From Ktedonobacter racemifer DSM 44963 (GTDB lineage: Bacteria; Chloroflexota; Ktedonobacteria; Ktedonobacterales; Ktedonobacteraceae), in NCBI RefSeq assembly GCF_000178855.1, contig NZ_ADVG01000005.1, forward strand, positions 1,116,001-1,180,000: DNA of 64,000 nucleotides, read 5' to 3'. Numbering within the stretch: the first letter of the stretch is position 1; each line of letters opens with the position of its first letter. The translations under genes and the position numbers were made by a program. Of the stretch, positions 38,110 through 45,834 are shown piece after piece. The notes below the pieces were generated by a model. That model was not told the DNA's origin, ran no database searches, and saw only the letters and a program-made list of their open reading frames with translations.

Positions 38110-38327
38110 ATTTTGAAGCATGGCTGGACGGCTACCGAAGAGTTCGGCCTTTCAACCGACATGACGAACAAGCCGTTGCAGCATTCAGCATTATCGGTGA
38201 TTTGCGCATAGTCGCCTGGAAGCTTGGCGTAGCCCGTTCATCACGCGGAAAACCACTCCTTGGGATAGCAGATCTCCCAGGCGTCGTAGATACGTGGCTT
38301 GAGTGGGAGCGCGAGAAGACGCGATGA
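38110..38327 (+). pseudogene. C-terminal fragment of an aminoglycoside-phosphotransferase-like protein
   Basis: About 72 codons reading YFEAWLDGYRRVRPFNRHDE, then AFSIIGDLRIVAWKLGVA and DTWLEWE. This has the C-terminal layout of APH/choline-kinase-like phosphotransferases (EGYR.RPL, hydrophobic helix, final W.W acidic end). The kinase core is absent; homology stops at the 30-nt repeat. It is probably a remnant. Family assignment is from pattern alone. Confidence 0.55.
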
Positions 38328-38464
38328 CGTTATATTGGTAACATTGGCTCTTTTCTGGCTTCCCTTCGCCGCGTAGCATAGAATGATGCTAGATTTATAT
38401 TCGCGCTTCGCTTCTCTAATCATATGAAGGGGAGATGCATATAGCAAGGAAGGAAGCCCAGATC

Positions 38465-39022
38465 ATGGCACGAATCGACGGGGTAAATCCCGAAGAGGTA
38501 GATGCGTATACGCGCAAAGTCCTGGAGGCCCAGGAAAAGACATGGGGAGCGCCGCTGCTCAACCACCTGGTATATGCACGACGGCCCTCGATCTTTCGTG
38601 GGGCGCGGGCGATGTGGACGGGTATCGCGACTTCAGGGTTGATTGATGAAAAGTTGCAGGCACTGGTCAACCGGCGTGTGGCCTCGCTCAACGGGTGCGA
38701 GTTCTGACAGGATATCAATGCTGCCGTGGGCAGTAGTCTGGGTATCTCTGATGAGAAGATTCTCGCGCTGGCCGATTACGCGACCAGTCCGCTCTATAGC
38801 GAGGTCGAGCGTGTAACGCTGGAGTACGCCGATAGGATGACGATCACCGGGCGCGAGGTCAGCGATGAATTCTTCACCCGCCTGCGTGAGTTCTATAACG
38901 ATAATGAACTGGTCGAATTGACGGAGATCATTGCCTGGGAAAATGCCTCAAGCAAATTTAACCGGGCCCTGCGCATTCCCTCACAAAAGCTCTGGAAGCG
39001 CGAAGAGCCCGCCGAACCTTAG
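38465..39022 (+). CDS. Probable selenoprotein: AhpD/carboxymuconolactone-decarboxylase family with CxxU motif
   Basis: Two halves in the same frame are separated by one TGA at 38705. The joined protein is 185 residues and matches the AhpD-like/CMD family from end to end: RRVASLNGCEF-U-QDIN, then LGISDEKILALADYATSPLY, EYADRMT and ELTEIIAWENASSKFNRAL. Relatives have CEFCxDIN at this place, so the TGA (codon 81) replaces the second Cys of the redox CxxC pair, the classical position for selenocysteine. A SECIS-like hairpin follows. Such enzymes reduce peroxides or act as thiol oxidoreductases. Start ATG 38465 is preferred; 38435 is possible. The alternative is a nonsense mutation. Confidence 0.78.
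38705..38735 (+). promoter_or_regulatory. TGA selenocysteine codon and SECIS-like hairpin
   Basis: TGA at 38705-38707 is followed by a 7-bp stem (TGCTGCC 38719-38725 with GGCAGTA 38729-38735, one G-T pair) and a 3-base loop GTG. The loop starts 18 bases after the TGA and has G first, which agrees with the general rules for bacterial SECIS elements (short stem, G near the loop start, 16-37 bases from the UGA). It lies inside the coding sequence, as in bacteria. Confidence 0.65.
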
Positions 39023-39055
39023 GAAAGCGGGTGCTTTACGTCAGTCTTCGAAAGG

Positions 39056-39280
39056 TCAAAACACGTCAATGACAATCAGTACGGCGAGAACGCATAGGGG
39101 GAAGACCAGAGCGGTCAGGGCCATGCGCTGCTCGAGAGCGCTTCCGCAGATTGCTCCCACGAGGTAACATCCCCAGATGCCGCTCAGCAGGAGGAGACGA
39201 CGAAACGAGGCTTGCTGCATCGATTCGCGCACAACCTGACCAATCCGCCGTTCTGTGGACTGCTGGCGCAGCCAGGACAG
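39056..39280 (-). pseudogene. C-terminal fragment of a YoaK/DUF1275-like membrane protein
   Basis: On the minus strand an open stretch of 74 codons ends with a proper stop: RRIGQVVRESMQQASFRRLL, then LLSGIWGCYLVGAICG and ALTALVFPLCVLAVLIVIDV. Two membrane helices in this arrangement fit the end of DUF1275-type (YoaK) proteins. The N-terminal three quarters are missing; the frame breaks exactly at the palindrome starting 39281. Assignment is tentative. Confidence 0.5.
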
Positions 39281-39350
39281 GGCCCTTGAGTATGAATGGA
39301 CCGGATTACAACGCTAACGTTGTAATCCGGTCCATTCATACTCAAGGGCC
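39281..39350 (+). terminator. 33-bp perfect palindrome sharing its arm with 38080
   Basis: Arms 39281-39313 and 39318-39350 are perfect complements with loop CTAA, and the plus strand continues with TTTTT, so it is a strong intrinsic terminator for plus-strand transcripts. One arm recurs as a single copy at 38080-38109. It also forms the break point of the DUF1275-like fragment. Confidence 0.82.
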
Positions 39351-39353
39351 TTT

Positions 39354-39627
39354 TTCAACCAGTGAGGCCGGTGTTTCCTCTTCTCTCTACCTCCTCAGAA
39401 GGGCATCTTTCAACCAGCTGGGCCGAAGCTGCTACTCTCTCGTCACAATGCTGTAAACCAGTTGAGCCGAAGAACCAATTTTTTTTTGGGGGGGGCGAAG
39501 ACATGGGTTTGACCACGAAAAAGTGGAGGGTTTGATCCCAAGGCAGAAAAAGAAAAATCGGCCCGTCAAATAAAGCTGCTCTTAAAAGAATGCTCAGACC
39601 TTGAAATGGCATTACTTGACCGGCTCT
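39354..39627. other. Non-coding stretch with degenerate short repeats and a homopolymer tract
   Basis: Three loosely similar units (CAACCAGTGAGGCCGG, CAACCAGCTGGGCCGA, AAACCAGTTGAGCCGA) lie between 39355 and 39475, about 45-55 bases apart, followed by a T10-G8 tract at 39480-39497. No gene is seen. The units may be the rest of another decayed repeat array, but three copies are too few to say. Confidence 0.4.
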
Positions 39628-40419
39628 CTAGAGGGATTTCTTGTCTTCTGACGGTGGGGTTGGAGACTGTTTATGGATGGCACCATTGACAATCACGCGA
39701 ATAATTTCAGAGCGCGTGTTCTGTTTAATCTCGCCTTCTAAATTTTCACACATACTATTCGCAAGAAGAATCCATTGGGTGCTTTCTAGGCTAGAACGAA
39801 AAGTCGAGAGTTGATCAGAGGCTCGCCTATGGAGCAGGAGATAGGTTGATGCTGAAACCTCTATGATGGCACCGCTGATAACGCTGATAATAGAAATTTC
39901 AAGAGATTTCTGAAAGAGGACAATACCAACGGCCGTCAGAAAAAAGCCAAAGCCAATACCACACCAGACCAGAGACCAACGAAGGCTCTGTCTTGATTGT
40001 TCCAGCCCACTTTGATAGTAGCTATTAATGATGGCAAGTTGAGATGCGGCAACTTCCTGAATGTTACCAGGATTAACACCGGCAATGTTTGCAACAGCTT
40101 GAGAGAGAGGGGATTTCGATTGCTTGAGGAGTTCCTTCAAAACTTGTGTATTCTCTTGTTGGGCGCTGACTTGCTGGCTAGTCATATTGCTCAACACGGT
40201 TGCACTCTGTTGCTGGTAAGCAAGCTGCTCTTTTAAGAGGTCCATCTGATCTTCGGAAACCTCTGCAAGCTTCGTTAATTGCTCGGAAAGATTTTCAAAG
40301 GTGCGTATATTCTGCAGGGTACTCTGATTTTGGCTCACCACTTGTTGCTGGATGAGAACCTCAAGCTGATCAATACTTTTTGCGAGATCTTCAGGGTTGG
40401 TAGATGAATTTTGGCTCAT
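39628..40419 (-). CDS. Coiled-coil protein with two-TM TRADD-N-associated-like membrane domain
   Basis: About 263 residues. Residues 10-110 are heptad-rich coiled coil (Gln/Leu/Glu). Residues about 125-240 read SYYQSGLEQSRQSLRWSLVW, two membrane helices (GIGFGFFLTAVGIVLF and ISVISGAIIEVSASTYLLL), then LSTFRSSLESTQWILLANSM. This matches my memory of the two-helix domain associated with TRADD-N modules in cyanobacterial and other bacterial conflict or cell-death systems. No partner protease, TRADD-N or Death-like domain is seen next to it. A membrane-signalling or immune role is inferred, not shown. AAGGAGT lies 11 bases before the ATG. Confidence 0.6.
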   Translation of the reverse strand: MSQNSSTNPEDLAKSIDQLEVLIQQQVVSQNQSTLQNIRTFENLSEQLTKLAEVSEDQMDLLKEQLAYQQQSATVLSNMTSQQVSAQQENTQVLKELLKQSKSPLSQAVANIAGVNPGNIQEVAASQLAIINSYYQSGLEQSRQSLRWSLVWCGIGFGFFLTAVGIVLFQKSLEISIISVISGAIIEVSASTYLLLHRRASDQLSTFRSSLESTQWILLANSMCENLEGEIKQNTRSEIIRVIVNGAIHKQSPTPPSEDKKSL

Positions 40420-40508
40420 AGTCAAAAGGTACTCCTTCACCTTCTACAACAGGATAGGCTACTCTTAGAGTACCGTGTCTTCTTCCTGTTTTCAAGGTTT
40501 TTACCCGC

Positions 40509-40597
40509 AAATGAGGTAGGGCTAGGATCACTGCAAAAATCTATCACAAGATTGCCTTGTGATAGATTTTTGCAGTGATCCTAGCCCTACCTCATTT
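40509..40597. terminator. 42-bp perfect palindrome
   Basis: Arms 40509-40550 and 40556-40597 match perfectly around a 5-base loop (ATTGC). This is the longest perfect palindrome in the window. It lies about 90 bases upstream of the coiled-coil gene on the minus strand, so it would end a transcript entering from the right. Confidence 0.8.
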
Positions 40598-40989
40598 TAC
40601 CCCCATGTTGGCAGTGCCTGTGAAGTATATCCTGGCACTGTTTCACGCTCCCAGGCCGATCGAGAGCAATCAGGCAATATGATGTTGTGAAGCATCTTTT
40701 GGCAGCGATTCTGTATTGTGTAGCATATTGTAGCTCTTAGACTCGTTTGGTGATACGGATTGCGTATGCAAGAGCGCACCAAGCCCTTGCACACCTTCGA
40801 GAGCATGGAGAGGATTCAGCATAGCCCTTCGCTGTTCCCAGGCCGATCTGGTTCCATTTCTTCTCACCAAACGAGTCCATGAGCCAACATATGCTTCACA
40901 GGATTGTCTTTTCTCTCAAAATACGGTATGCTTGTCTTAGGTTGAGTTGTCCCTCGTAGGCCACCATCCACTTTGCACCGTTCTGCACT
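40598..40989. other. Gene-free stretch with a 12-bp inverted repeat
   Basis: About 390 bases without a supported gene. CTCGTTTGGTGA (about 40742-40753) pairs with TCACCAAACGAG (about 40863-40874), and the phrase TCCCAGGCCGATC occurs twice. This may be a small non-autonomous element or a structured RNA; nothing more can be said. Confidence 0.35.
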
Positions 40990-41109
40990 ATGGAATTACG
41001 CTATCAGCAACTCTCACCAGTCAATGTCGAGTCTGCCCACGAGATCTTGCGTCTATGTGGACTAGATATGCAGGAACGCCTGGGTTTGAACCATTGGGTG
41101 CCTCCTTAT
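40990..41109 (+). pseudogene. N-terminal fragment of a probable GNAT acetyltransferase
   Basis: Forty residues beginning MELRYQQLSPVNVESAHEIL and continuing RLCGLDMQERLGLNHWVPPY look like the start of a GNAT-type acetyltransferase. Beyond this point the frame runs into the antisense of the transposase remnant, so the gene was cut by the mobile element that starts at about 41110. The rest is not found in the window. Confidence 0.5.
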
Positions 41110-41458
41110 CAGGATCTCACGCCACTTCCTTTTCTTGCGCATCTAGATGTAGAATGCCTGAATCTTGCAGGCGAAAGACCAGATGGCGTCCATCTGGTAA
41201 GTTTGGCTGTCCTTGAGCAACCTTTGCACACAGCGTTTCCAAATCTCGGTTGAGTGCGCGGTCGTTAAATCGCTTGAGTACGACCTCAACTCGCTCCCGT
41301 CCCCAGAAGATGCGCCCCGGCAACTGAAAAAAAGGCTGCAAGCGGTGCCAAGTTGCATGAGCGTACTCGACTGGAAAATAGTGATCACGCACCCATATAC
41401 CCAAATTCGCGAGAGCCACCTTGAAGATCGTCATCACTTGATCTTTGTGGTTGTTAAA

Positions 41459-43258
41459 CTAAGCAGGAGGATCGCCCCTCCCGCTCGTCTTCAAAACCGG
41501 ACTTGCGCCTTTCAACGCATCCGGCTCCTCAATGATTTGGCTTTTGTCATAAGCACCGGCAACACGTTTTGCGTGTCTTACATCATGGCAATGTCGATGG
41601 AGTGCGAATTTATTGCTCAATTCTTCTCCACCTCCTTCCTTTTTGGGGGTAATGTGATCGATTTCTATCAGATCTCCATCTTGAAAGAGGAGTCCACACC
41701 ATCGGCATTTTCCTTCTTGTTTTTGGAGGAGTTTGCCTTTGGTGCTGCTCAGCATTGGGTGTTTGCTCAGTCTTTGACTCCAGTAGAGTAAGTCTCCATT
41801 GTATGGGCTTGCCGTCCCTCTTACTTTGGTATGGCGTTGGATATGCGTGAGATCATGGCTCCATAAGGTGGCTTTTTCGTCTTTGAAAATCCATCCTGCG
41901 CCATCCTCAACATGCCAATATTTCCTGGCTATCCATCGTTTCCCTTTGTTGGGGTGTCGTCGTCTCCCCCATTCTTGGAGTTGCTGAAACAGATTTCTCC
42001 TGCATCGCTGGAAGGTTTTGGCGGCTACCACGGTCTTGTGATAATTTGTCCATCCACGTATCACCGGGTTCAACTTGTTGATAAGTTGTTCTTGGGATAC
42101 ATGGCGGTTTTTCCGAATGATTTCTCCCAATTCCGCTATATGGCGTTTCTCTGCTTCTTTACTCGGTTTGATGATGGTCTTGAACCCCAGTGGACGCTGA
42201 TGGAGTTTTCCTGAGTGCGTTTTCCCAACCGGGAATTGCCTCACAGTCCATCCCAGGAAATCAAATCCTATCGTTCCTTGATATTCTTGGAGCGTATGTG
42301 TAATCCTGGTTTTACTGGGCTTCATTTCTAATCCCATGTCCTTGATCCATGCTTCTAGCACTACTTTAGCCTTGAATATCCCTTCTTCCGTTGGATGAAA
42401 AACCACAAAATCATCGGCATATCGGACAAAGTTTGGTTTCCCTTCTTTGGGTCTATATGCTTCTGTTAGAGCTATTTCCATCCCGTGAAGTGCGATATTT
42501 GCTAATAACGGTGAAACGACTCCCCCTTGCGGTGTGCCGCTCGGTGTTTCTTCAAACACCCCGTTATCAGCATAGCCAGCCTTCAACCACGCCCGGATCA
42601 CCCGTTTGAGCGCCGGGTAGGTTTTCAGTTTTTGAAGCAGTGCCTCATGGTTGATGTTATCGAAGCACCCCTTCAGATCCGCATCTAAGACATATTTTGC
42701 CTTTTTGTTGATCTGCATATAGATGGCTCCGATGGCATCATGACACGAGCGTCCAGGGCGAAATCCATAGCTGTTCGGCTCGAATTTTGCTTCCCATTCT
42801 GGCTCTAGTGCTTGTTTTACTAGATGCTGGTGGGCGCGGTCGAGCATGACAGGTATGCCTAACGGCCTTTTTTCCGTTTTTCCCGGCTTTGGAATGTATA
42901 TTCGTCTGACCGGTTGGGGCTTCCTGTGTCTTATTCGTTTCGGGTGCAAGAGATCAGCCATTTCCAACCGTTGTTTGGGGTGGACAGATTTGATTCCGTC
43001 TATCCCTGCGGTTTTCTTGCCCTGATTCTCCTGCGTCACCCGCCGGACAGCTATCATTCGCGCTGCTCTGGATTTCATCAAGAGTTTTTGGAGTTTGTGG
43101 ACTGCTCTCACGTTGCCACGTTGTTCGGCTCGAAAGATGCGCTTTTGTATCCTATACACATGCCGCTCAAACTTGCGCCAGGGCAGCTTGTGCCAACTCT
43201 CACTCTCAGGGTCAAGTGGCATTTTCCGCTTCACCCTAGGTGCCTTCGTATCTGTCAT
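41459..43258 (-). CDS. ltrA: Group II intron reverse transcriptase/maturase with HNH endonuclease
   Basis: 599 residues. RT fingers and palm motifs are visible: GKKTAGIDGI, RPLGIPVMLDRAHQHLVKQA, SYGFRPGRSCHDAI, LDADLKGCFDNINHE, GTPQGGVVSPLLANI and the catalytic VRYADDFVV. A maturase region (KLNPVIRGWTNYHK) and a C-terminal HNH nuclease (CRWCGLLFQDGDLIEIDHIT, then LHRHCHDV) follow. All catalytic residues seem intact, so the intron may be able to move. The last codons overlap domain V and VI of the intron RNA, which is unusual but seen in some lineages. Confidence 0.95.
   Translation of the reverse strand: MTDTKAPRVKRKMPLDPESESWHKLPWRKFERHVYRIQKRIFRAEQRGNVRAVHKLQKLLMKSRAARMIAVRRVTQENQGKKTAGIDGIKSVHPKQRLEMADLLHPKRIRHRKPQPVRRIYIPKPGKTEKRPLGIPVMLDRAHQHLVKQALEPEWEAKFEPNSYGFRPGRSCHDAIGAIYMQINKKAKYVLDADLKGCFDNINHEALLQKLKTYPALKRVIRAWLKAGYADNGVFEETPSGTPQGGVVSPLLANIALHGMEIALTEAYRPKEGKPNFVRYADDFVVFHPTEEGIFKAKVVLEAWIKDMGLEMKPSKTRITHTLQEYQGTIGFDFLGWTVRQFPVGKTHSGKLHQRPLGFKTIIKPSKEAEKRHIAELGEIIRKNRHVSQEQLINKLNPVIRGWTNYHKTVVAAKTFQRCRRNLFQQLQEWGRRRHPNKGKRWIARKYWHVEDGAGWIFKDEKATLWSHDLTHIQRHTKVRGTASPYNGDLLYWSQRLSKHPMLSSTKGKLLQKQEGKCRWCGLLFQDGDLIEIDHITPKKEGGGEELSNKFALHRHCHDVRHAKRVAGAYDKSQIIEEPDALKGASPVLKTSGRGDPPA
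41493..41527 (-). ncRNA. Group II intron domain V
   Basis: Minus-strand sequence GAGCCGGATGCGTTGAAAGG followed by CGCAAGTCCGGTTTT folds into the conserved domain V hairpin (GAGCCG...GAAA...CGG-TTT). It is followed by a GC-rich hairpin of domain VI (41460-41490). It lies inside the last codons of the maturase frame. Confidence 0.82.
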
Positions 43259-44399
43259 ACTACTTGTGCCTCTTTCTTCCAGATCATTGTGCCGACGTTA
43301 GCCTATCTAGGGCATTACCCCTAGCATTCGCTTTTTCGGCAATCCTTCCCTCAAGCGCATGCGGCCTGGTCGCCTGCTCATTGTATCGACCATCAATGAG
43401 AGCGGTTTTGAGGGTTATCCCGTTCCGATCATCCGTTTTGCGCTCCGTTAGGCTTGTACTATCCACCGAGGATAGTGTTGGGTGAGATGATGCGGTCTCG
43501 ACAACCACATCACGTTTGCTAGTCATTTGGATACTGCTAGCCTTATCCTGTTCCCTTTTGGGCAAGTCTTTCAGTCTGTTTGACTTGTTGTACGTTACGA
43601 TGGTTCAGCCGTACATTCAGTTTCCTTAGCCATAGGAGCCTGGCTCAGAAGTTCACCGTCGTCAGACTCACAGTTGCTTCTTTGATGCCCGCTTCGTGGA
43701 TTGATGACCAGTCGCTACCACGGGGCCTTGCTGTTCCGCGTTCACCTCGCGGGTGAGGAATTGCGCCTCACATCGGATGATCAGTTGTCAAAGTTCATCA
43801 CCTTGCCAGTCGTCCTCCCGCTTATGCAGCGAGTTTAGACTGAACGGGTCGCACGTCCAGTTCGTACATTTCCCGCTCCTGTCGTTCTAGATCCTCAAGT
43901 GCTCGGAGTAACTCACGTTGTTCTCTACAGTACTTCTCGCACTTCGCAAACTCCTTGTTGCTGGTGTGATAGGCTTTCCACTGGCGCTGCTGGTACTCCT
44001 CAATTTCGGCATCAGCCCCAGCCTTCTCCTCTTTGATCGTTTTGTGCCGAAGCCAGTGCTCGACGCCTTGCTGCTCCATCTCCATTTGATGCTCGTTAAG
44101 GACGCGATAGAGCATGTCGGCTCGTTCTTTCGTCTGTTGACAACGTTTCCGGTACAGCTTACTCGCGTTGTGCATACGCTTGCGAGCTCCATCTGTCCAC
44201 CGCTGCACGTTCTCAAGCCGTTTTTGCAACGCTTCTCGCTTTTTCGTCACTTCAGAGTTGGCGACGACGGTTTTTGCATAGCCATGATTGGTATCGATGC
44301 CAAGCGGGATAAGCCAATCTCGAATAGCATTCTCTTGAGCAGGCCACCGTCGAGTGTAGCCCCGGCCACCACAATCTCCTCCGCTTCCGTGATCATACG

Positions 44400-44610
44400 T
44401 GGGGGCTCGAAGCTGCGCCCTCCATCGGTTGAGCGAGCCAGGCCAACCCGAGTCAGTTTCTCTGCCGCCTATGATACGTTCCGCTCGGCACTTTGGCGCT
44501 ATGGCTATCTCTGCGGCTGGAACGAAGAGTTTTACCAGTACGCGATGCGCAAGCGAGAGGAACAAGCCAATACCTCAAAGCCAGCACGCGACGAGAGGGG
44601 GGAACGATAA
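44400..44610 (+). pseudogene. C-terminal remnant of an unknown operon gene
   Basis: An open stretch ending at 44610 reads SKLRPPSVERARPTRVSFSA, AYDTFRSALWRYGYLCGWNE and EFYQYAMRKREEQANTS. Its stop overlaps the ATG of the next gene (TAATG), typical of a genuine operon partner. The 5' part appears lost where the transposase remnant joins. No family recognised. Confidence 0.4.
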
Positions 44611-45347
44611 TGCGCCCTTCTCGCTATCGTCCAAACCTGGAAACCGAGCAGCCACCGAAACAGACAAAGTGCGTCACCAGAGCTCCGCGAGTGGACATAG
44701 ACACGCAAGACCAGATCAACGAAGACGCCTTATATGACACACGCACCCATACCAGCGTGGTCCGTCAAAACCTCTACCAGCCAGCCCAGATGAACGGGCA
44801 GGTGACGCGCCGAGTCAGTGTCCATGTTCACAACCAACCCAGGCAGCAGAGGCAGCCCCAGCAGCCGCCTCTCTTGCCCGTTGGGACACCCAGGCCGTTT
44901 CAATTTCCCCGCTGGCCTCTCTATGGAGGACTCCTGGGCCTCGCGATGGTCGGGGGATGGCTTGGAATGAACATGGGACAACAGGCGTTGCAGGGGTGGC
45001 AAGATGACCTGCACTATGGACGCCCCCGAACCTACCAGACTGACGCCGTTGTCGGTCACAATCACGACACCAGCACAAACCCATCCCACTTCATGGTGCT
45101 CAATCTGCATGGCCAGATTACGGTCATTGAACTGCCCGCAGGCGACCCGAGCAAAACACACATCTACAAAACAGGAATGAACCTGTTAGGAAGTGGGCAA
45201 GACTTGACCCCGGCACAGGTCGCATTCAAAGACCTGGATGGAGATGGCAAGCCGGACATGATTGTTTCTGTTGGAGGGCAAAGCGTCGCCTTTAAGAACG
45301 AGAACGACACGTTTAGTGCTACACCTATGAAAGAGGTCAAAGAGTGA
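44610..45347 (+). CDS. Membrane-anchored protein with FG-GAP-like motif, unknown function
   Basis: 245 residues. The N-terminal 100 residues are polar and rich in Gln, Pro and Arg (cytoplasmic), one membrane helix lies at about 108-128 (PLYGGLLGLAMVGGWLGMNM), and the exported part ends with a calcium-loop-like DLDGDGKPDMIVSVGG of the FG-GAP/VCBS type. ATG overlaps the stop of the upstream remnant and follows AGGGGGG. It overlaps the next gene by 4 bases, so these genes form one operon. No function is known to me; the set may derive from an integrative or plasmid-like element. Confidence 0.68.
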   Translation: MRPSRYRPNLETEQPPKQTKCVTRAPRVDIDTQDQINEDALYDTRTHTSVVRQNLYQPAQMNGQVTRRVSVHVHNQPRQQRQPQQPPLLPVGTPRPFQFPRWPLYGGLLGLAMVGGWLGMNMGQQALQGWQDDLHYGRPRTYQTDAVVGHNHDTSTNPSHFMVLNLHGQITVIELPAGDPSKTHIYKTGMNLLGSGQDLTPAQVAFKDLDGDGKPDMIVSVGGQSVAFKNENDTFSATPMKEVKE

Positions 45348-45772
45348 TAGCCACACAAGCATACCCCATCCAGGACGAGCACCCACAACGCCCCCAGGAG
45401 AACGCCCCTAGGGGAACATACAGAACCATACGCATGTTGACTCAACGGGTACACGACCTTATGGGCGTGACCTTTAGCGGAGAAGATAAATATGTGGTTA
45501 TCGCATGTTCCGAGACCATCACAGCCACCCTTGCCCTGAACTTTCAGACCACATTCCAGACGGAGCGCCCCATACAAGCGGTTCTTGTCTCGTATGGCAA
45601 AGCCAACCCGTCAGGAGATGGCTATATCATCATCCGTTGGCGTGGAATCGTCCCAGAGAGCTTCTTTGACCAACTCGACCAGTTTACTAGAGAAATCGCT
45701 TACTACATGACCTTTAGCGCAGGCCCGCTCGATATCTGTCGAGCACCGTGGGACGGGACCACCAACGCCTAA
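45344..45772 (+). CDS. Unknown soluble protein in membrane-protein operon
   Basis: 142 residues, no signal peptide or membrane helix. GTG start overlapping the previous stop (GTGA). Segments such as YVVIACSETITATLALNFQT and AVLVSYGKANPSGDGYIIIR suggest an alpha/beta fold, but I do not recognise the family. Operon position suggests a partner of the two membrane-anchored proteins on either side. Confidence 0.6.
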   Translation: MIATQAYPIQDEHPQRPQENAPRGTYRTIRMLTQRVHDLMGVTFSGEDKYVVIACSETITATLALNFQTTFQTERPIQAVLVSYGKANPSGDGYIIIRWRGIVPESFFDQLDQFTREIAYYMTFSAGPLDICRAPWDGTTNA

Positions 45773-45779
45773 TGTTTCT

Positions 45780-45810
45780 GGGAAGAGTCACATCACAGTG
45801 TGCTCTTCCC
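45780..45810 (+). terminator. Hairpin between two operon genes
   Basis: GGGAAGAG pairs with CTCTTCCC with a further CACA/TGTG pairing inside. It lies just after the 142-residue gene and before the next start. It may attenuate transcription or protect the message. No U tract follows. Confidence 0.5.
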
Positions 45811-45834
45811 TCTCCTGCCGTTTGGAGGGAACCC

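Larger units (their letters stand above)
41453..43854 (-). mobile_element. Group II intron, 2402 bases, complete by splice-frame test
   Basis: The 5' end is GTGCGAC (minus strand, from 43854), matching the GUGYG group II consensus; the 3' end is GTTTAAC (to 41453). Both junctions fall on codon borders, and removal restores the transposase frame. About 600 bases of structural RNA (domains I-III) precede the reverse transcriptase gene, and domain V and VI sequences lie at its 3' end. The orientation is the same as the host gene, so splicing would restore the message. Confidence 0.85.
41117..44370 (-). pseudogene. Transposase remnant interrupted by a group II intron
   Basis: Two coding parts flank the intron: 44370-43855 and 41452-41117. 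Joined, they read in frame across YELD|NHKDQVMTIFKVALANL. The first part begins recognisably at RRWPAQENAIRDWLIPLGID, followed by a long Glu/Lys/Arg-rich coiled coil; the second ends WVRDHYFPVEYAHATWHRLQ, PFFQLPGRI and LVFRLQDSG. The layout fits the C-terminal half of a large DDE-type transposase. The N-terminal catalytic part is missing, so it is a 5'-truncated remnant. The left end cut the GNAT-like gene; the right end abuts the plus-strand operon. Confidence 0.7.

Noticed and set aside
38435..38707. Short 90-residue protein ending at the TGA
   Set aside because: The family homology continues in the same frame after the TGA to a natural end at 39022, so the short frame is only half of a gene.
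38080..39309. Invertible promoter or gene switch bracketed by 30-nt inverted repeats
   Set aside because: No invertase gene or promoter logic is visible; truncated genes at the junctions fit past recombination better, so it is reported only as a repeat finding.
39354..39475. Second CRISPR-like array
   Set aside because: Only three loosely similar units with uneven spacing.
40597..40870. Two overlapping 66-69 residue minus-strand frames
   Set aside because: No ribosome binding site or family; the region looks non-coding.
43822..44565. A 247-residue stand-alone protein on the minus strand
   Set aside because: Its last 10 codons are intron sequence and its first 65 codons are antisense to the plus-strand gene; the real coding part is the first exon of the transposase remnant.
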